Shown piece after piece: positions 32,461 to 45,259 of a stretch of DNA of 64,000 nt. The stretch spans positions 9,436,501 to 9,500,500 of the forward strand of contig JAGTTD010000008.1 in assembly GCA_018398585.1 (NCBI GenBank). The letters are read 5' to 3'. A program made the translations under genes and the position numbers. The notes beneath the pieces are model-generated. The model worked only from the letters and a program-made list of their open reading frames with translations, was not told where the DNA came from and made no database searches. This DNA is from Simmondsia chinensis. Its lineage: Eukaryota; Streptophyta; Magnoliopsida; Caryophyllales; Simmondsiaceae. Position 1 is the stretch's first letter. Each line of letters begins with the position of its first letter.

Positions 32461-35400
32461 GTGCAAAGACCTTGTTGCCATGCTTTTTGGCATGGAATGA
32501 CTGCAAATTGGCATGGTTACCGAACTGCATATGGCAACTACCAAGTCTGTTTCTTGGTGGTTAGATTCTGGAGCAACAATTCATGTGTGCAATGACAAGG
32601 AGCAGTTTAAGACCTATGAAGAAGTGAAAGATTGAGAGGTATTTATGGGAAACCACAATTCAGCGAAGGTTCTTGGACAGGGCACCGTGGAGTTAAAGTT
32701 TACTTCTAGAAAGAAACTCACTTTGGTGAATGTTCTCCATGTTCCTGAAATTACAAAGAATTTAGTCTCTGCCGGTCTTTTGTATAAGAATGGTTTTAAA
32801 GTTGTACTTGAGTCTGACAAGGTTGTACTATCCAAGAATGGTTTCTTTGTGGGAAAGGGTTATTTATGTGATGGTATGTTCGAACTTAATGTTGATGGTA
32901 TTAATGAAATGAATGTTGTTTTTGTTTACTTTGTGGATTCTTCTTCAACTGTGTGGCATGCTAGGTTAGCACACTTAAACTTTAGGTCGTTGGAATATAT
33001 GCACAAGCATGGTTATATTTTAGTTAAAGATAACATTAAGAAGGATAAGTGTGAAATCTTCATACAAGCAAAGTTTACTAAAGGACCTTTTTCTAGAGTA
33101 GAAAGAAATACACAAATTCTGGACTTAGTGCATTCAAATATATGTGAATTGAATGGAGTGCTTACTAGAGGTGGAAAACGTTACTTTATAACGTTTATAG
33201 ATGATTGTTCAAGGTATACTTATGTATATCTTATGAGAAATAAAGATAAGGCATTCAGTATGTTTAAACGTTATAAAGCAGAAGTAGAGAATCAAAAAGA
33301 AAGAAAGATTAAAATTCTTCGCAGTGATAGAGGGGGAGAGTATTTTCCCATTGACTTTGATGCATTTTGTGAAGAACATGGTATAATACATCAAAACTCC
33401 GCTCCTTATACTCCTCAACAAAATGGTTTGGTTGAAAGGAAAAATCGTACTTTTGAGGAAATGGTTAACTCTATGATCCTTAATGCCAGAATGCCATTAA
33501 ATTTGTGGGGAGAAGCTCTACTTACTGCTTGTCATATTCATAATCGAATTCCATCTAGGAAAAGGAAAACATCTCCATATGAAATATGGAAAGGAAGAAA
33601 ACCTAAGTTGGATTATCTTAGAGTGTGGGGGTGTTTAGCCTTTTATCGAGTGCTTGATCCTAAGAGGACAAAATTGGGTCCTAGGGCTATAAAAAGTGTG
33701 TTTGTGGGTTATGCTCAAAATTCTAAAGCATATAGGCTTCTTAACCTTGACTCAAATATTATTGTTGAGACTAGGGATGTTGAATTTATTGAAAATAAAT
33801 TTTATCAAGATAAGAGCGTTGAGCATACTCCAAATACTGAGAGTTTACAATCACCTCTACTACTAGAAGACATTCCCGAAAGTTCTAATGCGAATGCAAA
33901 TAAAAGAAATGTAGAGAATGCTCCATTAGAACCTAGAAGAAGTCAAAGAGCAAGGAAAGAGAAAAATTTAGGATCTGACTTTATTTCTTCTTAAGCTATA
34001 TTGTTCCTAGTTGAAGGAGACAAAAACTCTGTAACAAACAAAATACCCATTGTTTTACATATAGAGGAGGATCCAAAGTCATACAGTGAGGCTATGGCTT
34101 CTAGAGATGAAGCCTTTTGGAAAGAGGCTATAAATGATGAAATGGACTCAATATTGTCCAACAATACTTGGGTCCTAGTGGATTTACCTCCAGGATCAAA
34201 GCCGATAGGATGTAAATGGGTATTTAGGAAAAAATATAACACAGATGGTTCCTTCGCAAAAGGAAGGTATTGATTATTTAGATACATATGCTCTTGTTGC
34301 AAGAATAACATCCATTAGAGTGTTAATGGCTCTAGCTTCAATTTACAATTTATATATACACCAAATGGATGTTAAAACTACCTTCCTAAATGGTGATCTT
34401 GATGAAGAGGTTTATATGGAGCAACCAGAAGGCTTTGTGCTTCGTGGTAATGAGAAAAAAGTGTGTAAATTAGTAAGGTCGTTGTATGGTTTGAAACAAG
34501 CACCAAAACAATGGCATGAGAAGTTTGACGCCACAATACTCTCTAATGGTTTTGCCCACAGCAATGCTGATAAATGCATTTATTGTAAGTTTACTGAAGA
34601 TTATGGGGTTATAATATGTCTATGTGGATGACCTACTAATAGTTGGCACTAACATGAAAGGTATTGAGGAAACAAAGCAGTATCTATCTTCACAATTTAA
34701 GATGAAAGATATGAATGAAGTAGATACTATTTTGGGTATAAAGGTGAGACGATATAGTGGGGGCTATGCTCTTAATCAATCTCATTACATTGCTAAAATT
34801 TTAGAGAAGTTTAGGCATCTTGGAATTAAAGAAGCTAACACCCCTTATGACTCTAGTGTCAAATTTGTTGAAAATTCTGGTAGAGCAGTTGCACAACTTG
34901 AATATGCCAGTGCTATTGGAAGTCTCATGTATGCGATGCACGGCACAAGACCAGATATTGCATTTGCTGTGTGCAAATTGTCAAGGTTCACAAGTAATCC
35001 TAGTATTGCTCATTGGAAAGGAATTAATAGAATCCTTGGATACTTGAAGAAAACAAGTGATTTAGGAATATTTTATAGAGATTATCCAGCAGTACTAGAA
35101 GGTTATACAGATACAAGCTGGATTACTAGTGCTTGTGATAACAAATCTACTTCGGGTTGGATTTTCACCCTTGGTGGGGTGCTATAAGTTGGGCATTTAA
35201 GAAACAAACTTGCATCTCTCATTCAACAATGGAGGTTGAATTTGTAGCCTTAGCAGCCGCAGGCAAGGAAGCAGAGTAGCTAAGGAATTTGTTATTAGAA
35301 ATAAAGTTGTGGCCACAACCGATGCCACCAATCTCCTTGCATTGCGATAGTGAAGCTACTATGTCTAGAGCCTATAGTAAGGTTTATAATGGAAAGTCTA

Positions 35401-35573
35401 GACATATCAGCTTGAGACATGAGTATATCAGACAACTCATTGTAGATAGTGTAATTACTATCACTTATGTCAGGTCAAGCAACAATCTAGCAGATCCATT
35501 GACTAAAGGTTTGTCAAGGGATGTAGTAAGAGGTACTACAGCTAGAATGGGCTTGAAAACCTTTGCAAGATAA
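32461..35573 (+). pseudogene. pol: E6 protease, integrase, RT, RNase H, broken
   Basis: Protease WWLDSGATIHVC (near 32555). Integrase 32645-33994: WHARLAHLN, KCEIFIQAKFTKG (one zinc Cys is Phe), LDLVHSNICEL (Asn where the first catalytic Asp is expected), LRSDRGGEY and PQQNGLVERKNRT. RT: NNTWVLVDLPPGSKPIGCKW, then a small deletion with shift near 34255, QMDVKTTFLNGDLDEEVYME, SLYGLKQAPKQWHEKFD, a shift at 34620 beside YVDDLLIVG. RNase H: SALTKGL-like DPLTKGLSR and CDSEATMSRA, with TAG at 35277. Non-functional. Confidence 0.92.
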
Positions 35574-36097
35574 TCATTAGTAATGGTAACCCTACCTTGT
35601 TCTAGCAGCAACTAGTACTAAGGTTTAAAGGGTAATAACAAGTTATTGTTTGTGATTAAATACACCAAAAAGTAGTATTTGGTGATAGGTTGCTACTGTA
35701 TAGAGGATGATTTCACTCTTAATGGAATTTATGTTGTTTGTGTCCTGAGTAGCAAGGACTTTTAAGGAAATTCCACCTATATGAATATAGGAGTGGTGCC
35801 GCTCCTAAAAAGAGTTTTAAGGGTTGATTCTTGTAAATATTCATGAAACTAGGATGAGCACATGGCCATATTGGTGCTAAAGCATTTTAAAACTCTCATA
35901 GAGAATGGAAATGATTTCGTGTGTGATATTTCCGGTTCTAATATAAGGAGTATAGGATTAAGTTGCGACCACTTAGTACTTCATTAGAACTTTGAAAGAT
36001 TTACACTAACTGAAGGTTTAAATCGAAAGATACCTTCTTGTATGTGCAATTATGTCAGTGAAGGTCAACTCTACATCGTTACAAACTAGTGGGGGAT
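35574..36097 (+). other. E6 3' untranslated region and polypurine tract
   Basis: About 0.5 kb after RNase H, no ORF, ending in the tract AGTGGGGGAT (36088-36097) directly before the LTR TGTTAG. Confidence 0.75.
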
Positions 36098-36809
36098 TGT
36101 TAGTAGTTTGTATTGTAGAGTTAAGTAAAACATGGGAATGCATCCCACATTGGAAAAGAAGAGGAAGAGACATTACTTTGTAAGTAGGTGTCTCATATGG
36201 GCCTATTAGTATGTTAGGCTTGTTATGGGCTTAGGAGTTCTTGTTGCTCTTTATGGGCTAAGGAAATTCTAAAATCACACCCGCGCGCACGCGCAGCGCT
36301 TATGGCGCTTTTGGTGGCTTATTAGGCGGCACTTGGCACTTGGTGTGCTTGTGCGCACTGCGGGTGCAGGGGGCTTAGTACGGGACATACCACACCGGAT
36401 AATAACCTTTTATTATTATTTTTACCTATTTAATTAAATAAACTGATTTTCGGATATAAATAATGATAAAACAGTTAGATTCGGTTAATGGTGGTTTTCG
36501 GATTTCTAAGTGAATTTAATTCCGGTTAAATAATGTGCCTCTATATAATGTTTGATATGCCCATTAAATTCATTAGTATCATCTTCTTTGTAATTTCTCT
36601 TCTTCATTCTCAAGAGAGTTCAGGGAATTTTCTGGTTGTTGTTCTCCACAAAATTCAAGAAGGCTTATTGTATCCTGGGGGTGTATTTGCTGTATCTAAG
36701 AACAATCTTTGTGTAGAGGGCAAATAATACCTTAAAGACAGTGTTAAAACACGCTTTAAGCCTTAGGAATTTTCCCAAGTTACATTCTGCCATACCCATA
36801 TTCTCAACA
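36098..36809 (+). repeat. E6 3' LTR
   Basis: 712 bp, TGTTAGTAGTTTG to TTCTCAACA, full length. About 97% identical to the 5' copy outside the deletion. Confidence 0.9.
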
Positions 36810-36814
36810 CTCTC

Positions 36815-39149
36815 TAGCACTGCCATTGCAACTTTGTTAAGTAGCATTTCAGCCATTGTTTGATTGACCCATGGAGCGAAATCCACCACACTATCAAAAT
36901 AATTCGAGATTTGAAGAGGTATCAACCAATCAATCTGATTTGCTATCCTGTTTCTCAAGATAAGGGAAACGATTTCATGGAAAATAACATCTTGTGATAC
37001 AATAATTTATCTATTTTTAAAATCATAAACCTTATAGTCCTTCTTACCATGCAGATGTCCTATGAAAGCACAACGATTGCCGGACTCCCCATTTTATCTT
37101 TGGTGCAATCTTTAACATGAACATAATAAAAACATCCAAAACTCATAGGTGATCATAACTTGGTGTTTTCCTAAGCGATAACTGATAAAAAATCCCATTC
37201 GGATGAAAAGGAGCTAGGGTTGAATTAATTAGATAAGCAGCTGTAAAAACACACTCACCCAAAAATCACACAGAGACACCCACTTGGAAATGGGGCGTGT
37301 GGCCAACCTCAAGTAAATGTCTATGTTTCTCTCCACTACCTCATTTAGTTTTGCAAGACGTTCGAAATTGCATCCCATACTTGGCTTAGAATGCCAACAA
37401 AAGACCGTAAACTCTTGGCCATTACTGCTACGCACTCGTTTCACCTGCATACCAAACTAAGTTCGCACCATATTACAGAAATCCATAAGTAATTAATGAG
37501 CTTGGGACCTCTCCCTCCTCAAATAAACAATGTACATCGACTAAAATCATCTAAAATTTCAAAAAATACTGAGCAAAAACGAGTTTAATAAGACCCTCAA
37601 ATATTACAGTGAATAAGTTCAAAACATAAACTAGTCTTTATAATGGAAATCGGAAACGATTAATGAGTCTGCTTAGCTCGATGACATGAATCACACACAA
37701 AGTTTATTTTATTGGCAAAATAAAAATGAGAAAAATAGGAGAGCCTAGAAAACAGAACATGTCCTAACCAACAATGCCACAAGACTACTTCCTCACTATG
37801 TCAAAGTCATATGAGCCAGAGGACCAAGTGACCTGGCCTCCAAAAATATAGCCCATCTAGTTGTCTACCCACTCCAATTAGCCTCCTTAAGTGTAGGTTC
37901 TATGTCACACAAAAATCAAAGAAAAAGGTCAATGCACTTTTTCTATCTCCAGTTAAGCTACCCAACCATAACAAATTACATAGAGACCCAGGTACTTGAA
38001 GAGCTTTATCGAGAGCCAAAGCATTGGAAACAAAAACTTGATCAGCATGAGTAAATGGTAGACTAGTCCCATTAGGCAACTTCGCCAGCCTAATACTATA
38101 ATTAACAATAGCATCGTTCATAATATATTGTGACAAAGTCATGTGATCTGAAGCCCAAATATTAATGATCCAAAAATCATGAGAAACGGAAACTTGACAT
38201 GTTAAGTTGACACTTGGAAAACTGACTCTGGACCAAGGAGCGATAAGAGTTGCTAATTCTATGAGGCTGACAAATCGATGTTCGGGCTTTCCACCAAATG
38301 CGATGCATGCTAGTCAGTTGACTAAGTAGTCGTGGCAGAGGCAATCGGCTTCCCTTCGGCAGCTTCAGGATTGCGTTGTTTCCAACCCAGGGGTTAACCA
38401 ATAGCTCATATTATCGGTCTCTACTCCCTGACGTTTAGAATCACTGTAAGGAAAATGACTATTATGACATGGAGGTGGTCGCGTCAAACTACCTGAACTA
38501 CCCTGGGAAACTGGTCAACCTTTTAGCAGCGAGAGCCACTGCTTCTTGCACAGCAGTTTTCCAAGAATTAAAACTTTTTGCTTAATTGTATTCTTAGTAT
38601 AAAACAACATAAACCTTGCCCATAATGAGCAATGACTTAAGTTATGTGAAATCTTTAGCCGAACCACACGTGCATGGAGGAATTTAAAAATGGATATACA
38701 TCTCATCCCATAATGATTTAAGTTTTGTATGTTAAGTTGAGATGGGAAGATTTTATTATTGAAGTTGTGAAATCTCACGCTTTAGCTCACAACATTACCC
38801 TGAGAAAAACATTGTTGTAAATCAAGCCATAACTTTACGTGTCATCTCAAGGTAAGCTGCACTTTCTTGAATTCCTTTTGAGAGAGAATTTGTAAGCCAA
38901 CAGAGTACCATTGAGTCACATGCTCTTTAATTCAAATTCTAGGGAGCTTTTGTTTGGTTTCTCGATTGTACAGTTGATGAACCCAAGTTTCTGCTTTTCC
39001 TTCAGCAGGACCTTTTGGATTGACTGCTTCTAGTATTCATAGTTAGGGCCTGTTAAAACATTGATGATGACAAAGTTCATCTCCAAGTGGTCCGATGGAT
39101 GAACATAATATGGTGAATGAGTATCAACAAGTCCCCTTGTTGTTGACAT
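36815..39149 (-). pseudogene. E7 gag, protease and integrase relic
   Basis: From 39149: a gag N-terminus (MSTTRGLVDTHSPYYVHPSD) and KLGFINCTIEKPNKS near 38960, both typical of plant copia gag. Near 38140: an eroded protease box (WIINIWASDHMTLSQ, the Asp-Ser-Gly replaced) and LPNGTSLPFTHADQVFVSNA. Near 37440: VKRVRSSNGQEFTVF, the second catalytic region of integrase with Ser for Asp, and LNEVVERNIDIYLRLA with the Glu. Stops and shifts throughout. Confidence 0.75.
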
Positions 39150-39667
39150 CAAAACAGAAGTATGATCAAATGTGGCGTCTGAAATCGAAAATCAAAACAA
39201 GAACTCAAGATCAAAAGAGGGGGGTGAAACCGAGACAAACAACAATGGGTTGAGACAAAATGATGACTTAATTGATCGGAATTTGCTAATATCATATACA
39301 GCTTGAGACAAGAACAATAGGATAAAATAGAGGATGAATTTGATGCCATTCTCAGTATCAAACTAAGTAATTTATAGTACAACCTAACCAAAGGAAGAGA
39401 CACTAGAATATTCCAATTCAAACCTAGGATGCTATATGCATTCATGGTGCTAAGTAATTGATCTCATTGAAGTTGGAAGTGATGGTGTCGGTTGAAGGAA
39501 GAAGATTACCGAGGGGACTTTCCCTAATATACTCCAAGGTATTAACTGCTAATAATACTAATTTCAAAACAATATACAAAAATATATCAATTTGTCGATT
39601 TTAACAAATTCTAGTGTAGGGCACTGATGTGGTTTCAAAGTGTATTAACAACCGCAGACTCGCAAGC
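39150..39667. other. Non-coding interval, possible E7 5' LTR
   Basis: No ORF of note. A minus-strand TATA-like CTATAAATTA near 39375 upstream of the E7 gag suggests LTR promoter sequence, but no ends or primer site could be fixed. Confidence 0.35.
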
Positions 39668-40110
39668 TGTCATGATCCTAGTATATTGGATGTATTGGGT
39701 TAAGTACTAATAATTCATTGATTGTAATAAAGTAGTATAAGTCATTAGTATGAGTCAAATTAGTACTTTCTTTAGTTGTTTAGCCGTTAGCTTCTTTAAC
39801 CGTAGCCTTAAGAGTCTAATTGGAGGGAATGTTGGTTATTAGTCAGTTGGTGGTGATTCTTGTATTATCCATGTGCATTGCATAGTTAGATACTTTCTTG
39901 TTGTTCTTACTTGAGCTTGATTGTATAAATAGGAGAGGTTCATCATTGTAAAGGTCATGGAATGATAATGATTTAATTCTTCTTCTCTCAACCCTAATTC
40001 TCTCTACTCCTCTTCTCTATTCTCCCTATTTCTCATCCTAATCTCACTTCTTTCTTATCTCGTATTCTTTTCCCTAGGTTATGATTCAGGATTCATCATG
40101 AATCATAACA
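39668..40110 (+). repeat. E8 LTR
   Basis: 443 bp from TGTCATGATCC to CATAACA; TATA box TGTATAAATAG at 39922-39932; CTCTCTAC-type pyrimidine tract; ending related to E5. The start could instead be TGTTGG at 39830, after a purine-rich GGAGGGAA. Confidence 0.6.
40078..40109 (+). other. E8 LTR-terminal hairpin
   Basis: GTTATGATTCA (40078-40088) pairs perfectly with TGAATCATAAC (40099-40109), 11 pairs plus a short inner extension, one base before the LTR end. Against E5, an A-T pair is replaced by G-C on both arms. Confidence 0.8.
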
Positions 40111-40544
40111 ATGTGAATTTGCTTTCGATTGAGTGGAATTGCATTCAACTTGATTATATTAGCAATTGATCTAGCTTAATTGCTATCAAGTTCTGCTATA
40201 AGATTCAAAAGCTTGCGGTTATTGCGATCATGTAGCTAAACTCTTGTGATTTGGTTCAAAAGCTCATCGATCCAGCTGAAATTGCATTCGATTTAGCTAA
40301 ATCTATATTTGAACTTGCTGAATTAACCTCGAATCAAGCTTCAGTACTTCATTTGAGCTTAAGTTGCTCTCGATCACTGGATATCCATACAAGCAAGGCA
40401 TCTGAGCTTAGGATTTAGCATCGGATTGAGCTGATTCCTGAGTTCTTGGCTGTAGTTGTTACATATTAGTGATCTGTGTTGGAGAGCTGTCCTTGTCTTG
40501 AAATTGTGATTTAGCTGATTTGTTTTACATCATCCAAGACAGTG

Positions 40545-41647
40545 ATGGAGGGAGATGCATTCCTTGATTTGACTCAGAGGAATTAGGAAATTTTGGAGCA
40601 CCATTGGCTGAAAATATTACAGATTCTTCAAGCTATGATCACACCTCAAGTGATGCAGCAACCTGATAAGCACAAAAGTGTATTGTCACCGGTTGTGGCA
40701 GTACTAAAATCAGAGACTCCAATCGAAGTCAGAAGTAGTAGATCGTTATGATTGATGCCTTTAACACAGCAAAATCTTGTGCTTAGTTGCATTCGAGCAG
40801 CAAAAAGTACGATGCTAGCAAAAGATTAAAGATAAGATCGAGAGTGAAGCAATGCAAGGAAGTGATTAAGCCTTCAAGGAGGCAAGATTAACAACATAAG
40901 GTGAAGGAGAAAACATCTCTTCGAGCTAATGTATCAATTTTACAACCTAAGGAAGATAATCAGAAACAAAAAAGTAATCAGAAACAAAAACGTGTGACAG
41001 TAGTGAAAGTAGGATCGGCTCTGCAGCCAAATTTGCAATCACAAGAGGTTGACCTGGAAGCTCAAGTAAAGAACACTCAAGTGGTTATTAGAGGGACAAA
41101 TCAGGCAAGTTTGAGACCTCTTGGTCCGAGAAAAGAGGAACTTAAAGTCACTTGGGGAAGTAAACAACATACGCAGCACATAGTTGAGCAGGAAATGGAG
41201 CAAAACACAACTGATAGAGTTGGAATCAGTTGGAATCTGGGAGCAAAAGTTTCAAATCAGGATACTAACATCATATGAGGACTTGAGATTCAGAATAAGT
41301 TTGGTTTGGATGAATTTCAGAAGCTCAATTCTGCAGTTTCAGCAACAATTCAGAACGAAAGTGTTCCATTACGAGTTGAAAAGCTAGTGCATGTTGCAGC
41401 TAAGGAATTTCAAGTATACATTGAAGTTCTAAGCATTAGATGGTTGCAATTGAAGCTGACATTACAGTCTAACATTGAGATCAAGTTGGAAATATGTCTT
41501 AGTCGCAAGAAGTGCTATGCAAGCAAGAGATTAAGAGCATTGATCAAGCCAATCTTAGTCTACAAGGAAAGACCTCTAGATTTTCTAGGCTTTTCGACTT
41601 GGGAGAAAATCAGGTTTCAAAACCTAAAAACCATAATCTCTACATGA
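40545..41647 (+). pseudogene. E8 decayed reading frame, unknown product
   Basis: ATG at 40545 (MEGDAFLDLTQRN then TAG) starts a frame with many stops; better open stretches are 40901-41278 (Gln/Lys-rich, DNQKQKSNQKQKRVTVVKVG) and 41306-41647 (EFQKLNSAVSATIQNESVPL). The start context recalls E3 (MDGSDATIP). No known domain seen. It may be a decayed relative of the E3 protein, but I cannot align the two by eye. Confidence 0.4.
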
Positions 41648-43574
41648 TAAAATCATGTCTTTAAAAACGCGCAAATAAAAAATATACCTAGTTGTATACA
41701 CGTAAAACACGCGTATAACATTAAACAAATCCCATCGCTTACGTCACCATGACATCCACGACAGGTAATTAAATTTTTTTATTTATTTTTGAGGTTGGGC
41801 GCCTGAGCTACATGCACGTGCAGGGCTAAGAAGGTTTTTTCTTTCCCCTTCCTTTATTTAAAGCATGATGTAATTTATCGTATTGTATATTCATCTCATG
41901 AATATTTGTTTATTTCATAACTAAATGATTTATCTCATGAATTTATTTTCAAATATTTTCAAACGATGCTTAAATTGAGGCTTGCGGAGGGACCTCAGGG
42001 ATAATCTAACTCTAGCTCCAAATGCATCAAATATAATTATCATCTCATGATAACAATTGATTACCATTTAGTAAAACTTAATTCTACTATGTAAGTTTTA
42101 TTGCACATTAGAATTACATATAATGGTTCAAGAATTTCCCAAATAACTTTTATTGCCACAATTAACCCCTCTAAAAGATATCCATAAGGAAAACCAACAT
42201 TAACTACTATCTTTATTTTCCTCACATCTTTCACCATAATTCCTGACTCGCCCTTCTTGAACAATTCAATAATACATAAACAATTTCTGTATTAATTCAA
42301 AATGTCAAACATATAGAATACTCTGGTCAAAGATTCTAGATACTGTTCATATATTTGCGAATCAACTAAGGGGGCATCTTTATCTCGTTAGAGATTATAG
42401 ATTCCACGTAAAACAACTATTCCCGCCACACTTCTTTCCGTTACCCAACGTACGTAAGATTCAAGTCAACGCATTTTGACTAATCCTTTTGGCACATCAA
42501 AGAAACAAACAATCCATGCACGAGTTCAGACTATTTCCTGAATTTAGAGTTACCGTCTTACAGAATTAATTATTTCTAATAGCAATTAAAGAAACTAATT
42601 CAGATGGTCCTGCTCAGTATTCTAATTTATTAACAACACCAACTTGATATTCATGGATCCCTATCCACATGAGCAAGACAAATCATCAAAAGTATCATAT
42701 TGTAATCTTATCAGACAAGTTGTCAAAACTTATCACTGATTACGAACACACTTTGACAACATATCATTAGTTTAATGTAAGTCTATCTGTAGTTCAATCT
42801 CATTGACCACTTAAACCTAACCTAACATGTCATCTTAGACTACGTGCATCTCATAGAATGTTTTAGAAATCAATCACACGCATGTTTGACTCGTAAAACA
42901 CAATCAGACAATAAGTAAATAAAATATTTTAATATTTAAAACTAACTAATTAGGTTTTTCTAGGACACCAATTTCAACAATAAACTAGTCTAAGGGCATA
43001 GCCCATCTAATCACTTTAGGTGTAGCATGGAATTTTTTAATAGCATTAACAAATTTCTTTGTCACTTCTAATTCAGTATTAATTTATATAAAGATTGTGT
43101 TTAGGGTTAAGTTCAATCTCAATCCTGACCACTCATTAAAAATTTGTTATACTACAACTTAGGCCAAAAGCACAAAACAACAAGTGAAAAAATTGGTAGA
43201 TCAAATCATGGCTACAAGCACATAAAAGGAAAACCAATCTACAATATGAAATTCTCCACATGGGTGTGGAAAATAGTATAACAAAATTCATTATCGTAAG
43301 TAAAATATAAATTTGAGACCCAGACGACTAACTGTCCTTCACTCTTAAACTTGTAGTCTACTCCTCCATGGGAGTTTTATACATCCTAAATTCAAAGAAA
43401 AAGGAAAGATAAAACTTATGGATTGGAGATTCCCTTGATCGATGATTACTTTAACTCTGGCTTTGATCCCCAGTACTCCGACCACTTGAGCCTCACCCTT
43501 CATGAAGAACTTGAATCTCTCTTGGTAGCTTAGGGAGGGAGAAGAAGTGAATGAAGAGCCAAAGTGGAAAAAAT
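41648..43574. other. AT-rich interval, nothing recognised
   Basis: About 1.9 kb without a convincing gene, TE protein motif, LTR end or RNA gene. It may include older TE debris, including the left part of the E9 LTR. Confidence 0.5.
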
Positions 43575-43577
43575 TAG

Positions 43578-44656
43578 GGGCCTATTTGATAACAGAGAAT
43601 TTTTTAGTTTTCTAGGAAAGTTTTCTTGAAAAATTAGAAAATTGGCAAAGGTGTTCAATCGTCTAGTTTTCTAATTTTGGAAGTTGGAAAACAGTTTTCC
43701 TATTTTCTCTATTCTTTCACAAATTTAGAAAATAATTTTAAATTATTTTCCAAATTTTCTTCACAAAATAGGGACCTTGTTTTCCAACTTTTTCTTCACC
43801 CCCCCCCCCCCCCCCCCCTCCCTCCATATTTTTACGTTACTTATCCATTTTATTATATATTTTTGTATACCCTCGTCTCTACCTCCTCCTCTTAGTAAAT
43901 GATTTTGGGATACTTAAGGCTAGATTCTCAATTTTAAAAGTGATAAATGATTTTCAAGGCAGAGGAAGCATAAGAGAATCATGCAGGTTGTTTAACTATA
44001 GACACTCATCTTTGCGAAATGTGATAGAGTGGGATTTTGGGATTATTAAGGCTAGGTTCCCAATTTTAAAAGCAATACCGAACTATCCGGTAAAGTGACA
44101 AAAGTTGATTCCCATACTGGGTTATACTTTACACTATTTTATTTAATTGTAAGATAGAGCAAATACATTATTAACTTCGTATGACTGAGAAGTTGTGGTG
44201 GTCCCTAATGAAAATGATAATTCTGTTGTATAAGAGGCCATAGAGGTGGACATGTCCCAACAAATGCAAATGAACAAGGTCTGGCAAGCAATTACCGATC
44301 AATTGTGGAGCGATTATACCGATCAATAGAATAGAAGTTGTAATGTTGTATGTTTATACTATATTTGCAATTTATTTTGACAATAAATTACTATTTTTTC
44401 TTCGTGTTTGACTAATTTACAGGTATTACTTAGGCAGCGACATTATTGTTCGGACAGGGTTCGAGTTGTATTATTTGATTTCGGATTTATGGGTATTACT
44501 CATGTATCATCCTCAATTTCTTAGAAAATTGAAAAATAGGGATTACTTGAATGCATTTTCTAGTTTTTTATATTACAAAACTTGCAAGAAAGATTGAAGA
44601 TGAAAAGGAAAACTAAAACTGGAAAGAAAAATTATTTTCTGCCATCAAATAGGCCC
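43578..44656. mobile_element. TIR DNA element, possibly PIF/Harbinger-derived
   Basis: 1079 bp with inverted ends GGGCCTATTTGATAACAGA / TCTGCCATCAAATAGGCCC (17 of 19 match) flanked by TAG on both sides (43575-43577, 44657-44659). Three-base duplications suit PIF/Harbinger. A short stretch near 44250-44330 (MSQQMQMNKVWQAITDQLW, SDYTDQ) resembles the end of plant Harbinger transposases, a weak match. It has no full transposase. Internal imperfect repeat: GATTTTGGGAT, TTAAGGCTAG and CAATTTTAAAAG at 43902 and 44034. Confidence 0.65.
43799..43818. repeat. C homopolymer (20) inside the TIR element
   Basis: Twenty C, then TCCCTCC. Non-coding context. Confidence 0.9.
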
Positions 44657-44659
44657 TAG

Positions 44660-45245
44660 GTCTCCCCCTTCCCTTATAAATAGAGGCGGTGTGGCCTAGG
44701 GTTATGCGTGTCCTTTTTTTGGCAGCGCGTGTGTGACTTTTGATCAGTTTGGAGTCACAGGCCCAATCATATATAAAAACAAAGCCATCAAAGAGATCTA
44801 TGTAATCCCAGTAGTATCGTCAATGAAATTAGATATTATTGGGTCATGGATGCTGATGCAACCGCGCTTTAACGCACATGGCGGGTTGGGTAGCTTGGTG
44901 GGATGGAGGGCGCTCGAGTAGGGACTTGTTTCGGGCCAGCGAGTTTAACTTCAAGAAGCAGAGCTTGATGTAGATTAATAAATTTTATTATTTATCTCTT
45001 TATTTATCTATTTTAATTTTAGTCTTTTATTTTAGATAAGAAAACTCTTATGTTTAAGGAAGAGGATGATTAGGGATTCATTCATTCAATTTCTTACATT
45101 TTTATTGTTTTATATGTTTCTTCTTATTCTTAGGTTTTGATAATTAAGAATAGAACATTTTCCTTTTGTTTCTAATTGTTTTAGCAATATAAAATTAAAG
45201 GAAGGATTTTGAATCCTTTCATCCCCAATTTTTGGCGCTGCATCA
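44660..45245 (+). repeat. Probable E9 5' LTR, right part
   Basis: TATA-like CTTATAAATAGAGG near 44676, T-rich middle, ending GGCGCTGCATCA before a primer-like site (CGGTATCAGACC, 45248-45259, two changes from the Met site). The TIR element probably sits inside this LTR; its left end is not found and no partner LTR is seen. Confidence 0.45.
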
Positions 45246-45259
45246 GTCGGTATCAGACC

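Larger units (their letters stand above)
30882..36809 (+). mobile_element. E6: complete Ty1/copia retrotransposon
   Basis: LTRs 30882-31557 (676 bp) and 36098-36809 (712 bp), flanked by CTCCC (30877-30881) and CTCTC (36810-36814), a target duplication with one change. Inside: gag, protease, integrase, RT, RNase H in copia order on +. LTRs differ at about 21 of 673 aligned bases by eye, plus one 36-bp deletion in the 5' copy. Broken by stops and three or more frame shifts. I do not assign a lineage. Confidence 0.93.
29474..39149 (-). mobile_element. E7: decayed Ty1/copia element, host of E6
   Basis: Minus strand, read right to left: gag (39149), zinc/protease region (38150), integrase (37450), then past E6, RT (30560) and RNase H (29665). 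This is the Ty1/copia order. Nearly every 100 bases carry a stop or shift. LTRs are not resolved; 39150-39640 has a minus-strand TATA-like CTATAAATTA near 39375 and may be the 5' LTR. It is the oldest retrotransposon recognisable between 29 and 40 kb. Confidence 0.8.
39668..41647 (+). mobile_element. E8: LTR plus leader plus pol-less frame, partial
   Basis: An LTR (39668-40110) of the same style as E5 (TGTCATG start, terminal hairpin), a leader of about 430 bp and a poorly preserved coding-like stretch without RT, integrase or gag motifs. The architecture repeats that of E3. No primer site follows the LTR directly, and I find no second LTR, so it may be truncated. Treated as a second pol-less element (inference). 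Confidence 0.55.

Noticed and set aside
36665..36958. 97-codon minus frame across the E6 3' LTR border
   Set aside because: It bridges the LTR and the E7 relic, so it arose by the insertion and has no family match.
42061..42264. Minus-strand 67-codon frame in the AT-rich interval
   Set aside because: No motif, no codon pattern or context, and isolated; chance frame is more likely.
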